Below, in pieces: positions 16,022 through 24,814 of a DNA stretch of 64,000 bases. The position numbers and the translations under genes were made by a program. The notes under the pieces are model-generated. The model was not told the origin of the DNA and made no database searches. It was given only the letters and a program-made list of their open reading frames with translations. Source of the DNA: Neisseria subflava (GTDB taxonomy: Bacteria; Pseudomonadota; Gammaproteobacteria; Burkholderiales; Neisseriaceae); the NCBI RefSeq assembly GCF_005221305.1, contig NZ_CP039887.1, forward strand, positions 2,131,660 through 2,195,659, in the 5' to 3' direction. How positions within the stretch are numbered: position 1 is the stretch's first letter; every line of letters begins with the position of its first letter.

Positions 16022-17092
16022 TTACATTTCGTACGCAGCCATGGTGGTGCGGTAGATTTCGTCGTCGGAGCATAAGGTTTCGACGTGTTTGTGCAGGGCT
16101 TTACCCATTTGACCGCGCAACTCTGGATGCTTGATGAGTGTATCGACGGCTTCGATAAACGCTTCGTCATCGCCGAAAGGAATGCAGTAGCCGGTTTGAC
16201 CGGTGATGACCATTTCGGAAATGCCCGCCATGTTGTAGGTCACGACAGGCGTGTCGTAAAGGCCGGCTTCCAAAATATTGTTACCGACACCTGCGCCGTG
16301 GTCGCCTACGCAATGCGGCGTGTTCACCAAAATATCGACTTCTTTGAAGTAGCCGGTCAAGTCGCGGACGCCGCCGAGGAAGGTGACTTTGTCTTCAATG
16401 CCCAAACGTTTGGCTTGGGCTTTGAGGTTGTCCATTTCTTCGCCGATACCTGCAACGTTGAGGCGTACAGGCATACCGCGGTCAACCATTTTCTTCAAAA
16501 TATCCAACATCAGATGCACGGCGCGGACGGTGTCCAAACGGGAAAGCGTGCCCAGTTGGACATAGTCTTTGACCGTTTTTTCAGGAACGAAATCCGCTTT
16601 GTGCAGGGCGTTGTAAGTGTAGGTGATGCGGTTGGCAGGGAAACCGTAACGGATGAGTTTTTCGCGTTCGTGTTTGCAGTTGCCGATGATGTACACGCCC
16701 AGCTTGTCGAAAAGCTTGGCAATTTTTGGATAAGTTTCCGGATCAAGGCCGCGCGCGTGGTAGAACACTTTGGTTTTCGGCGAAGCGAGCTTGGCTGCAA
16801 TGGCGCAGGCTGGAACGATACGCGCCATTTGGCAGTGAATCACATCAGGTTTTTCTTTTTTCAGCAGCTTCATATAGGCAAACATGCCTTTGACGTAACC
16901 CAAAAGACCGCCTTGGTAAAAATCAATCGGCTGCCAACGGATGCCCAATGCTTGCGCTTCCTGAATCAGAGGGCCGTCTGAAGAGGCCAATACGATATCG
17001 TGTCCGCGTTGTTTGAGCAGGCGGCCGAGGCGGAAAGTGGCGTTTTCAGTGCCACCGAGACCGGACATGGAGGTAGTCAGGATGATTTTCAT
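16022..17092 (-). CDS. GT4-family glycosyltransferase
   Basis: The 356-residue protein starts at 17092 with MKIILTTSMSGLGGTENATF, the usual G-G-T/A-E motif of GT4 acceptor domains; the longer frame upstream lies inside the polymerase gene. The donor domain (about 175-350) holds L-N-V-A-G-I-G-E-E and the N-N-I-L-E-A-G-L-Y-D-T-P-V-V segment, which contains the nucleotide-sugar contact glutamate. It overlaps the upstream polymerase gene by 4 bases (ATGA), so translation is coupled. With the phosphoglycosyltransferase and the other GT4 enzyme it would build a three-sugar unit. A role like that of PglA in glycan extension is possible but not supported by specific residues. Confidence 0.85.
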   Translation of the reverse strand: MKIILTTSMSGLGGTENATFRLGRLLKQRGHDIVLASSDGPLIQEAQALGIRWQPIDFYQGGLLGYVKGMFAYMKLLKKEKPDVIHCQMARIVPACAIAAKLASPKTKVFYHARGLDPETYPKIAKLFDKLGVYIIGNCKHEREKLIRYGFPANRITYTYNALHKADFVPEKTVKDYVQLGTLSRLDTVRAVHLMLDILKKMVDRGMPVRLNVAGIGEEMDNLKAQAKRLGIEDKVTFLGGVRDLTGYFKEVDILVNTPHCVGDHGAGVGNNILEAGLYDTPVVTYNMAGISEMVITGQTGYCIPFGDDEAFIEAVDTLIKHPELRGQMGKALHKHVETLCSDDEIYRTTMAAYEM

Positions 17093-18405
17093 GATGGTTT
17101 CTTCGTATCGTATAGTGTTTCGTTGTATGCGTAAGCGGCCATATCTTTCAGCTTGGGCGCAACAAATACGCTGTAAATAAAAATCAGCAGGCAGGGCAGC
17201 CAGATAAACGGCATACGTAAAATGGTGGATGGAATAAAACCGGCCAGCAGGAAAATGCCCAAGGTAACCCAAGCCAGTACGCGTGATTTATTGGTTAGTG
17301 CACGGCTTGAGGCAGTGTAGAGGAAATAAAACGCTACAAATGCAATAAAGCCGAGCAGGGAAATTATGCCGAAACCCAAATACAGTTCGATGATAAAACT
17401 GTGCGGATTTTCAAAACCCACGCTGTTACTCAAGTGGCCGCCGAAATATTCGCGGAAGTTTTTAGGACCGTAACCGGTCAGCAGCAGGGGCGGATTGTTC
17501 CAGAAGTAGTTGTAAATCTCCTGACGGTAGGACACGGAGTTGTCGCTGCCCAAGTCGTACAGGAAGAGGTACACGCGGCTGGAAAAACGTTCCAAAAACT
17601 GGTTGCCGTTGAGCGACAGCAAAAATTCCGCAATCGCGCGTGACGGAATCATCGACAACACCAACGCCAGCAAACCAGCTACGCCGACTGTAATAAAACC
17701 GTTTTTGCGATAGGCCGTATAAACCAGCAAAATCAACAGGTAACAGCCGATGGCGGTACGCGATACACTGGCGAAAATGGCCATGCCCAACAGCAGGAAC
17801 AAACCCCAGCCCAGTAGTTTTTCTTTGTGTTTTCGTCCTTGGAGTTGGAAGAAAAACAAAATGGCAGGTGCAAGGCAGACTGCGGTGGCGGCAAGGTTGT
17901 TCGGGTTAAAGAACAAGCCTTTGAGTGAACCTTCATCAATAGCCAATTCATCGCTGGCGCTCACAAACTGAATGCCGGTGGCCAACTCTGCAAAAGGCGG
18001 CACGGCGATAAACAGCGTAAATACGATGAGGAACTTTTGAATCGTTCCCAAAGGGTCGTCGGCACGTTTCGATACTTGGTAAAACAAGTAGAAGAAAGCC
18101 GGAATCGCCATAAAAAACAAAATATCCATGTACTGCGTCGGCGTCAGCGACGTAATACCCATGTGGATGGCAGGCCAGATGCACATGGCGGTCAGGGCGC
18201 AGAGCATGGCAAAAATCTTGCGCGGAATATGCTTGCTTTCCAGAAAAAATACGACAAAACCAAGCAGTACAAATATCAGGGTCAGCGGGTTGTCGATACG
18301 CGGCACGCCGACCTTAAAGGACAGCGCGGGTCCCAGCATATAGGCTGCGAGCATGATGTATAGGATGTAAGTGTATAAGTTCAGACGTTTTATTTTCATG
18401 GTCAT
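17089..18405 (-). CDS. O-antigen polymerase/ligase-type membrane protein (Wzy)
   Basis: The 438-residue protein is almost entirely membrane helices (10-12), starting at about residue 11 (YTYILYIMLAAYMLGPALSF). It has one large polar loop at about 270-335 containing S-S-R-V-Y-L-F-L-Y-D-L-G-S and N-N-P-P-L-L-L-T-G-Y-G-P-K. This topology and the helix-flanked R-x(n)-G-Y-G-x-x-N loop are typical of the Wzy/WaaL polymerase-ligase family. Within this locus it is best read as the polymerase that joins lipid-linked repeat units on the periplasmic side. Protein glycosylation by PglL uses a related fold, but PglL is longer and is not expected here. It lies between the flippase and the first glycosyltransferase. 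Confidence 0.82.
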   Translation of the reverse strand: MTMKIKRLNLYTYILYIMLAAYMLGPALSFKVGVPRIDNPLTLIFVLLGFVVFFLESKHIPRKIFAMLCALTAMCIWPAIHMGITSLTPTQYMDILFFMAIPAFFYLFYQVSKRADDPLGTIQKFLIVFTLFIAVPPFAELATGIQFVSASDELAIDEGSLKGLFFNPNNLAATAVCLAPAILFFFQLQGRKHKEKLLGWGLFLLLGMAIFASVSRTAIGCYLLILLVYTAYRKNGFITVGVAGLLALVLSMIPSRAIAEFLLSLNGNQFLERFSSRVYLFLYDLGSDNSVSYRQEIYNYFWNNPPLLLTGYGPKNFREYFGGHLSNSVGFENPHSFIIELYLGFGIISLLGFIAFVAFYFLYTASSRALTNKSRVLAWVTLGIFLLAGFIPSTILRMPFIWLPCLLIFIYSVFVAPKLKDMAAYAYNETLYDTKKPS

Positions 18406-18441
18406 TCTGTTGTTATCGTAGAGACGTGAATCTCAGGTTGG

Positions 18442-19869
18442 CTATTTTGCCGAACGGTTTAATTTGGCTTTGATTTTTTCGGCCGCGGCAAATAGTGCGT
18501 GTTTGTATTTTAGGAACAGGAAACCCAGTCCGACTGCCCATGCCAGCGCAAACCAAATGTAGTTGTCGCGCGTACCCAGCCAAGTGTAGGCAAGGCAGAT
18601 CATCAGGCAGAGCGTTGAATTGGTATAGATCTTCAGGCGCGGCAAAGGTTGCCATAGGCGTGAAGAGAATTCGGTTTTAAAGATGAAAAACAGCCAAAAA
18701 GCCGTTGCGCTGGCCATAGCCGCACCTTTTGCACCGAATTTCGGTACCAGCAGATAGAGCAGGGCGGTATTGGCGATAAAGGCAACGATGTTGATGACGG
18801 TAATCAGCCAAGTCGAGCGGACGACGTTCAAACCGATGCCGCTGACTTCGGTCAGCGTGTAAAACAGGGGGAAGAGCATACACGAGAGCAGGATAAATTG
18901 AACCTGTGTGTATTTTTCCGGCAGTATCCAGGTCACCATCGGCGAGAAAATCCCAATGAGGCAAATCATTGCGCTGATGAGGACGGTCATGGAAAGCGTG
19001 ATGTCGCCGATTTTGTCCAGATTGGTTTTTTCTTCTACCCATTTGAACACCAAAGGCGCCCAAATGGTGGAAAACACACTTTGGAAAATCAGGGCGACGG
19101 CACCAAAGCTGACTGCCATCGAATAAATGCCCAATTCGTCCAAACCCGAGATGTCTTTGAGGACAAAGCGGTCAATCGAAGTCAGGCCCCAATAGGCCAA
19201 GTTGCCGAATGCCAGCGGCAGGCCGTAGCGCAGGCCGTCCCGATGCAGCTCGGGCGACCATTTCGCATGGGAAACGGCTTGCAGGTCTTGGCACAGCTGA
19301 TATATCAACAGTACAACGGTCAGCACTTGGGCTGCGGTGTAGGTAAAAACCAGCGAAGTAGTATTGGTAGGCAAGCCGGAAGCAATCACGGCAAAAACCA
19401 ACACCAAAATCAAGAATTTCGGCGCAAGCTGGCTGACGGAAAAAGCCAATGCCTGCTCTTTCATCCGCAAAATCAGGGCTAAAAAACGGGTAATCAGCGT
19501 GGTGGCCAAGAAAATCAGAAAGAGAATCCCCAAATTTGCACTGGGGATGTCAAAAATGATTTCAGACGGCCATGATGCGTTTATCAATAACACTAAAACC
19601 ACAACCGCCACAGTCAGAATCAATGGCGATAAAAAAACGGATTTGAACAGCGCGGCCTTGTCTTTAACGGCGTAATAGTCACGAATATAGGATTGGTCCA
19701 GCCCCAAGCCCAAGAGCAGAATACTCAGTCCGGCAATGGTCTGCAAGAGTACGATACGGCCGATGTCTTCCGCAGGGAAGTACCATGAGATGAGTGGCAG
19801 GGAAAGCAGGCCGAAAGCGGCGCTTCCTACCGGGCCCAATGCGAAGCCGAGGATTTTTTTCGCGTTCAT
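18442..19869 (-). CDS. Polysaccharide flippase (Wzx/PglF-like)
   Basis: The 475-residue protein has 12-14 predicted membrane helices spread evenly over its length, beginning FALGPVGSAAFGLLSLPLIS. The N-terminal pattern of Wzx/RfbX MATE-like flippases is followed by P-A-E-D-I-G-R-I-V-L-L-Q-T. It should flip undecaprenyl-diphosphate repeat units across the inner membrane. Neisserial PglF is a protein of the same family and similar size. Since a polymerase gene follows after 36 bases, a Wzx role in polymer export is at least as likely. An uptake sequence lies inside it at about 19560-19572. Confidence 0.82.
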   Translation of the reverse strand: MNAKKILGFALGPVGSAAFGLLSLPLISWYFPAEDIGRIVLLQTIAGLSILLLGLGLDQSYIRDYYAVKDKAALFKSVFLSPLILTVAVVVLVLLINASWPSEIIFDIPSANLGILFLIFLATTLITRFLALILRMKEQALAFSVSQLAPKFLILVLVFAVIASGLPTNTTSLVFTYTAAQVLTVVLLIYQLCQDLQAVSHAKWSPELHRDGLRYGLPLAFGNLAYWGLTSIDRFVLKDISGLDELGIYSMAVSFGAVALIFQSVFSTIWAPLVFKWVEEKTNLDKIGDITLSMTVLISAMICLIGIFSPMVTWILPEKYTQVQFILLSCMLFPLFYTLTEVSGIGLNVVRSTWLITVINIVAFIANTALLYLLVPKFGAKGAAMASATAFWLFFIFKTEFSSRLWQPLPRLKIYTNSTLCLMICLAYTWLGTRDNYIWFALAWAVGLGFLFLKYKHALFAAAEKIKAKLNRSAK

Positions 19870-19877
19870 ATTATTTG

Positions 19878-19965
19878 TTTTCAGACGGCCAGAAGTTCGA
19901 GCTGAGCGTTTTTCGTAAGGTATGTGTTGTTACCGTTGCCGGTTTGCCAAGGCCGTCTGAAAAAC
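19878..19965. terminator. Distant uptake-sequence pair upstream of the flippase gene
   Basis: TTTTCAGACGGCC (from 19878) and GGCCGTCTGAAAAA (to 19965) face each other with about 60 bases between them, in the 168-base gap between the dehydrogenase and flippase genes. The next 60 bases (19970-20035) are GC-rich with short inverted repeats of CCGG type. Together they may partly terminate the dehydrogenase message. Confidence 0.4.
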
Positions 19966-20037
19966 AAATGGCCTTGGGAAACCGGCCGCCGTCCCGGTCG
20001 GGGAAACCGGAGGCAGCCGGGCGCGTCTGAAGCAAGA

Positions 20038-21345
20038 TTATGCTTTGATGACTTTAGGATTTTTTACTGGGAATTTGCCGCGTGTATCGACAATCAGTTT
20101 GGCATGTTCGGTGATCATGTCATAGTCGAATTTGTCGTGATCGGTGGTCAGAACCACGCAATCGTATTGGGCGACAGTTTCAGGGGTCAGCGCTTCGCTC
20201 TTCAGGTCGAAGTAGTGGTGGCCGGGGATGTGCGGGAACTCTGGAACGTGCGGGTCAGAGTAGGAAACCACTGCGCCCAGTTTGTGCAGGCGGTCCATCA
20301 CTTCCACAGACGGGCTTTCACGCATATCGTCCACGTTTTTCTTGTAGGCGATACCCAATACCAAGATTTTGCTGTCTTTGATAGAACGGTTGTGGTCATT
20401 CAAAGCCAGGCCGACTTTTTCGATAACGTAGTCGGGCATATGGGAGTTCACTTCACCGGCCAGCTCGATGAAACGGGTGTTTACGCCGTATTCGCGTGCT
20501 TTCCAAGTCAGGTAGAATGGGTCGATAGGGATACAGTGGCCGCCCAAGCCTGGACCTGGGTAATAAGCAACGAAGCCGAACGGTTTGGTTGCAGCGGCAT
20601 TGATGACTTCGTGAATGTCAATGCCCATTTTGTCGGCAACAATTTTCATCTCGTTCACCAGGCCGATGTTTACGGCGCGGTGGATGTTTTCCAGGAGTTT
20701 GGTCAGCTCGGCAGCTTTGGTGGAGCTTACTGGAACAACTTTATCGATGGCGGGTTGGTACAGCGCAAGGCCGACTTCCAAACAAGCAGGGGTATGGCCG
20801 CCGATGACTTTTGGAATGGTACGGGTTTCAAAGTTAGGGTTACCCGGGTCTTCGCGCTCAGGAGAGTAAACCAAGAACACGTCTTGACCGACTTTCAAGC
20901 CACCTTCTTCCATGCGCGGCAGCAATTCTTCTTCGGTAGTGCCGGGGTAGGTGGTGGATTCCAAAGACAGCACTTGACCGGCGCGCAGGTAAGGTTTTAC
21001 CGCATCGGTAGTGTCAATCACAAAGCTCATGTCCGGCTCGCGGTATTTGTTCAGCGGAGTCGGTACGCACAAAATGACGGCTTCTACTTCGCCGATGCGG
21101 GAGAAGTCGGTCGTTGCTTCAAACAGGCTGTTGGAAGCAGCGGCAATTTTGTCGGAAGGGATATGCTCAATGTAGCTTTCACCTTTGTTGAGCTTGTCGA
21201 CTTTGTTGGTGTCAATGTCGAAACCCAAAACTTGGTAACCGATATCCACATAGCGCAACATCAGTGGTAAACCGACGTAGCCTAAGCCAACGATACCGAT
21301 TTTTGCGGTCTTATCGGCAAATTTTTGTATCGTAATGTTTTTCAT
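20038..21345 (-). CDS. UDP-sugar 6-dehydrogenase (WbpA/VipA type)
   Basis: The 435-residue enzyme has an N-terminal Rossmann domain (I-G-I-V-G-L-G-Y-V-G-L-P at about 17-28). The V-I-L-C-V-P-T-P-L block and a central domain follow, with catalytic cysteine in G-L-G-G-H-C-I-P-I-D-P, then a C-terminal UDP-binding domain (V-L-G-I-A-Y-K-K-N-V-D-D-M-R-E-S-P). It oxidises the C6 hydroxyl of a UDP-sugar to a carboxylate with two NAD. Sequence style is that of the UDP-GlcNAc 6-dehydrogenases (WbpA/VipA/TviB group), pointing to a uronic-acid residue in the polymer. It is the first gene of the locus and has a long AT-rich region upstream. Confidence 0.88.
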   Translation of the reverse strand: MKNITIQKFADKTAKIGIVGLGYVGLPLMLRYVDIGYQVLGFDIDTNKVDKLNKGESYIEHIPSDKIAAASNSLFEATTDFSRIGEVEAVILCVPTPLNKYREPDMSFVIDTTDAVKPYLRAGQVLSLESTTYPGTTEEELLPRMEEGGLKVGQDVFLVYSPEREDPGNPNFETRTIPKVIGGHTPACLEVGLALYQPAIDKVVPVSSTKAAELTKLLENIHRAVNIGLVNEMKIVADKMGIDIHEVINAAATKPFGFVAYYPGPGLGGHCIPIDPFYLTWKAREYGVNTRFIELAGEVNSHMPDYVIEKVGLALNDHNRSIKDSKILVLGIAYKKNVDDMRESPSVEVMDRLHKLGAVVSYSDPHVPEFPHIPGHHYFDLKSEALTPETVAQYDCVVLTTDHDKFDYDMITEHAKLIVDTRGKFPVKNPKVIKA

Positions 21346-21903
21346 GATGTCTTTCGTTTAATGAATGAGTAAATCGGGATGTTTGCCCGATGCCTGAGTT
21401 GTTTGCTGCAACCGCATAGCCATAGCCGGCTGCCATATTGTGTGAAGCCTTAAACCCATACTTATAATTACACTAGACAAAATCATAAGCACTTATCTGA
21501 TTCGTCTCAATCAAAAAAGTTTAATGGTCGTTCAGACGGCCTATAAGGCATGAAAACGGTATTTTTGAATGCTTAATTTTTAGAAGTTACATTCAACTAC
21601 ATGTTTTGATTTTAGATATTGTTTTGTCAAATGCATGGTTCATGAAATGAAACTACCGTTTATGCCGTTTAAAACCCTTCTAGAATAAAAACTTTTAATA
21701 AATTTTCGTGGCTTAACTTATCTTAATAATCCATTATTTCGTGATGAAAAAAGGAAAATTTGTCGATAATCAGCTTGAGGATAGTTAACTTAAGTCAAAG
21801 TTTTAAATTGAAATACGCTATAGTCATTATAATATATTGACGAAAAAATTACATTTATTGCTATATAAATGATAAATATATTCTATTGAATATGATTTAA
21901 TTA
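21346..21903. promoter_or_regulatory. AT-rich region upstream of the polysaccharide locus
   Basis: These 558 bases hold no gene I can support. They lie between the end of ribD and the first gene of the polysaccharide locus, both on the minus strand, so the promoter of the locus must be here. A possible weak promoter on the minus strand is TTATGA (about 21489-21494) with TATAAG some 16-17 bases downstream. One uptake sequence (TTCAGACGGCC, about 21531) is present. No JUMPstart/ops motif (GGCGGTAG) is visible. From 21590 to 21903 the sequence is very AT-rich. Confidence 0.4.
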
Positions 21904-23022
21904 TTAAGCTGAGGCAATTAGACGGATTTTTTTTTGGAGAACCCATTTAATGTCCTGCCCGATGATTTCCACCGATTGACTTTGCCAAGGGCCGTCTGAA
22001 AGTAGGGCGGCCGGATTTTCAGAAAGGGAGAAAAGAGGTTTGCCTGCGCCTAACAGTTTCGGCGCTTGGTAGAGGACGATTTCATCCACCAAGTCATCCT
22101 TCAGGAAGGCTGAAGCAAGTGTGGAGCCGGCTTCTACCAGAACTTCGCCAAAGCCAAACTCTGCCAGTTGCGGCATGAGTGAAAGAAGATTGATGCGGCC
22201 GTTGATGTGTTCAGACGGCCTGATGATGCGGATATGTTCAAATGTGCGTAGAGCCTGCAAACGTTGTTCGTTTGAGGAAAGGGTAACGATAACGGTCGGG
22301 CTTTCAGTATCGGTAACGAGGTGGCAGTCCAAAGGGATTTGCAGTCGGCTGTCCAAGACGATACGCGCAGGTTGGCGCAGGGTGGGGAAGCAGCGGACGT
22401 TGAGTTTCGGGTTGTCGGCAAGTACGGTACCGATACCGGTCAAAACGGCGCAACTTTCGGCACGGAGAATTTGTACGTCTTCGCGTGCTGCTTCGCCGGT
22501 AATCCAAAAGCTGCGGCCGTCTGAAAGGGCGGTTTTGCCGTCTAAACTGGCGGCGCATTTGAGGCGAACAAACGGTCTGCCGCGTTCGATACGCGACAGG
22601 AAACCGCGGTTGAGTTCGCGCGCCTGAGCTTCCAACAAACCGCTTTCGGTACGTATTCCGGCGGCTTCCAGCATAGATAAGCCTTTGCCTGCGACCAACG
22701 GGTTAGGGTCAGTCATGGCGGCGACCACGCGCGTTACGCCGGAATGAACCAGCGCTTCGGCACATGGCGGTGTGCGACCATAATGGCTGCAAGGTTCCAG
22801 CGTGACATAGGCGGTTGCGCCTTTTGCCGCCGCTCCGGCCTGCCTCAACGCATGAACTTCAGCGTGCGGTTCGCCTGCTTTGACGTGGAAACCTTGTCCG
22901 ACGATTTGGGCACCGTGTGCAATTACGCAGCCGACGCGGGGATTGGGGGAAGTAGAAAACCGCCCAAGCTTGGCCAGCTCGAGGGCGGTTTGCATCATTT
23001 GGGTATCAAGTGCGGAAAACAT
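21904..23022 (-). CDS. ribD: Bifunctional riboflavin biosynthesis deaminase/reductase RibD
   Basis: The 372-residue enzyme has an N-terminal cytidine-deaminase-like domain with zinc ligands in H-A-E-V-H-A-L and P-C-S-H-Y-G-R-T-P-P-C. The reductase domain starts at about residue 148 (R-P-F-V-R-L-K-C-A-A-S-L-D-G-K). It deaminates and then reduces the pyrimidine intermediate in riboflavin synthesis. It follows nrdR after 14 bases, the common nrdR-ribD pairing. The last codons include an A9 run (two lysines then Ile), which might be prone to slippage, but only the final few residues would change. Confidence 0.96.
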   Translation of the reverse strand: MFSALDTQMMQTALELAKLGRFSTSPNPRVGCVIAHGAQIVGQGFHVKAGEPHAEVHALRQAGAAAKGATAYVTLEPCSHYGRTPPCAEALVHSGVTRVVAAMTDPNPLVAGKGLSMLEAAGIRTESGLLEAQARELNRGFLSRIERGRPFVRLKCAASLDGKTALSDGRSFWITGEAAREDVQILRAESCAVLTGIGTVLADNPKLNVRCFPTLRQPARIVLDSRLQIPLDCHLVTDTESPTVIVTLSSNEQRLQALRTFEHIRIIRPSEHINGRINLLSLMPQLAEFGFGEVLVEAGSTLASAFLKDDLVDEIVLYQAPKLLGAGKPLFSLSENPAALLSDGPWQSQSVEIIGQDIKWVLQKKIRLIASA

Positions 23023-23036
23023 GGTTTCAGACGGCC

Positions 23037-23489
23037 TTATTTGGCTTTACATTCGGCAATGACTTGGGTGAATTCGGAAACGTCTTTAAAGCTTTTATAG
23101 ACAGACGCGAAGCGGACATAAGCGACTTGATCGATTTTTGCCAGCTCTTCCATTGCCATTTCACCAACGATGTGCGAAGCGACTTCTTTTTTGCCCAAAC
23201 GGTAGAGGCGTTGCTCGATAAGGGCAACGGTTTCATCGATTTGTTCTTGCGTAACAGGGCGTTTGTGCAGCGCGCGCTCAAGGCTGGTCTGCAGTTTATG
23301 CGGATTGAAGGGAACCCGTGTGCTGTCGGATTTGATGACTTGCGGCATCCGCATTTCAACGGTTTCAAAGGTGCTGAAGCGTTGTCCGCATTCCAAGCAT
23401 TTGCGACGGCGACGGATGCTGTTGGTGTCTTCCAGCCATCGCGAGTCGGTTACTTGTGTGTTGGGGTGTTGGCAAAACGGGCACTTCAT
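23037..23489 (-). CDS. nrdR: Transcriptional repressor NrdR
   Basis: The 150-residue protein begins MKCPFCQHPNTQVTDSR with a zinc ribbon (Cys3, Cys6 and the later C-L-E-C pair), then an ATP-cone domain at about 49-139 (V-I-K-S-D-S-T-R-V-P-F-N). NrdR senses ATP/dATP and represses ribonucleotide reductase genes by binding paired NrdR boxes. Length is typical. It is upstream of ribD on the same strand and probably co-transcribed with it. Confidence 0.97.
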   Translation of the reverse strand: MKCPFCQHPNTQVTDSRWLEDTNSIRRRRKCLECGQRFSTFETVEMRMPQVIKSDSTRVPFNPHKLQTSLERALHKRPVTQEQIDETVALIEQRLYRLGKKEVASHIVGEMAMEELAKIDQVAYVRFASVYKSFKDVSEFTQVIAECKAK

Positions 23490-23614
23490 CGGGTTTCCTT
23501 GTCATACGCTCGGCAAGGTCGCTAAGCAATTGAATTTATTGTTTGTGACCTATTATTGTAGCGGATTGCGCTATTTTCGTATAGTAAAGGCTTTTTCGCT
23601 GGATTAAGTATAAA

Positions 23615-23666
23615 AAGGCCGTCTGAAAGGGCAACTTGAGTGAAGTTGAGCTTTTCAGACGGCCTT
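23615..23666. terminator. Uptake-sequence terminator upstream of nrdR
   Basis: AAGGCCGTCTGAAAG and CTTTTCAGACGGCCTT form a long stem, and CAACTT/AAGTTG extend it inside the loop. It lies past the glutamine amidotransferase stop and ends that minus-strand transcript. Confidence 0.75.
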
Positions 23667-23688
23667 GAGTTTTTCAGTCAATCAACAG

Positions 23689-24531
23689 TTAAACCGATAC
23701 GCCGACGGCGCGGGCAATTTCCAAACCTTCTTCCGCACTCATATAAACCGGATTTTCGGGGCGGTCGCTGCGGACGATATCGCCGTCTTGAAACATCACC
23801 AATTCATTGACTGCCAACTGCGACCAAGTTTCATCGCGCGTCAGGGGCAGGGTGGCGATGACGGAGACCTTATCGTTTGGTGTGGTCACTTTGGAAAAAT
23901 CGACCATCACGTCGTCGTCCAGCAGGCGTGCTTTGCCAAACGGGGCTTTGCGCACGATGTAGTGCAGCAAGGTACTGGCATGGGCAAACAGGCAGTCGCC
24001 GTTGGACATCACAAAGTTGAACAAACCGTGGCGGCGGATTTCATGGGTTAGGCCGGCAATGGCGTCAAACAAAACTTCAGGTTCGGGCTTGGTGGCAAAG
24101 CGACTGCGCAGGCGGTTGAGGATAAAGCAGAATGCGCGTTCGGAATCGGTTGAACCGACGGCATGGTAGTACTCGCCCTGCTCGGGGAAAAAATCAATCA
24201 AATGGCCGTTGTGTGCAAACAGCCAATATTCGCCCCACATCTCGCGCATGAAGGGATGAGTGTTCGCCAATGAGGTCTGGCCTTGTGAGGCCTTGCGGAT
24301 ATGGGCGATAACGTTTTCGGATTTGATCTGATAGGCGCGTACCAAGTCGGCAACAGGCGAGTTGGCGCTGGGCTTGTCGTCGTGAAACAAGCGCACGCCT
24401 TTGCCTTCAAAAAAGCCGATACCGAAGCCGTCGGCGTGGTAATCGGTAATGCCGCCACGACGGCGGAAGCCTTCAAAAGAAAACATGATGTCTGTGGGAG
24501 TGTTGCAATTCATGCCGAGCAGTTGGCACAT
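23689..24531 (-). CDS. Class II glutamine amidotransferase (YafJ-like)
   Basis: The 280-residue protein begins MCQLLGMNCNTPTDIMFSF; Cys2 becomes the N-terminal nucleophile after methionine removal, the class II (Ntn) glutaminase arrangement. The fold is continued by H-A-D-G-F-G-I-G-F, V-I-A-H-I-R-K-A-S-Q-G and F-A-H-N-G-H. No second synthetase domain is present, as in YafJ-type proteins. These are thought to hydrolyse gamma-glutamyl amides, but the physiological substrate is unclear. It appears to be a single-gene transcript ending at the uptake-sequence terminator before nrdR. Confidence 0.9.
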   Translation of the reverse strand: MCQLLGMNCNTPTDIMFSFEGFRRRGGITDYHADGFGIGFFEGKGVRLFHDDKPSANSPVADLVRAYQIKSENVIAHIRKASQGQTSLANTHPFMREMWGEYWLFAHNGHLIDFFPEQGEYYHAVGSTDSERAFCFILNRLRSRFATKPEPEVLFDAIAGLTHEIRRHGLFNFVMSNGDCLFAHASTLLHYIVRKAPFGKARLLDDDVMVDFSKVTTPNDKVSVIATLPLTRDETWSQLAVNELVMFQDGDIVRSDRPENPVYMSAEEGLEIARAVGVSV

Positions 24532-24814
24532 GGCGTTAACCTTTTTTTCGGGTATTTATAGGGTCATTATGGTGTATCGGGCAGGCAGTTTCAATATATT
24601 CTTTGCCGTTTTGGGGCAGGTGATACAGGTCGTATCGAATTAAAAATAAATATTTTCGCCTTATTGGAGATTTTTAGGATATTTGCTAATTCTGTGCTAA
24701 CACTTCCCCTATAAAATGTTTTGTAGAACAAAAAGACCTCCTCACATAACGATATGTTCTACTCACAACGAAACATAATTTTCCCCACCATCGTCTTACC
24801 TCAAGGAGTGTTCA

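Noticed and set aside
17089..18405. PglL oligosaccharyltransferase as identity of the polymerase-like gene
   Set aside because: The length and the presence of wza, wzb, wzc and a flippase fit a Wzy polymerase better; PglL is expected elsewhere in the genome.
19970..20035. GC-rich stretch with CCGG-type inverted repeats as a mobile-element end or novel RNA
   Set aside because: Short, without flanking duplication or clear fold; noted only as possible terminator context.
21925..21935. Run of nine T (A9 in the coding strand) at the end of ribD as a phase-variation tract
   Set aside because: It lies in the last codons of a housekeeping enzyme, so slippage would only alter the terminal residues.
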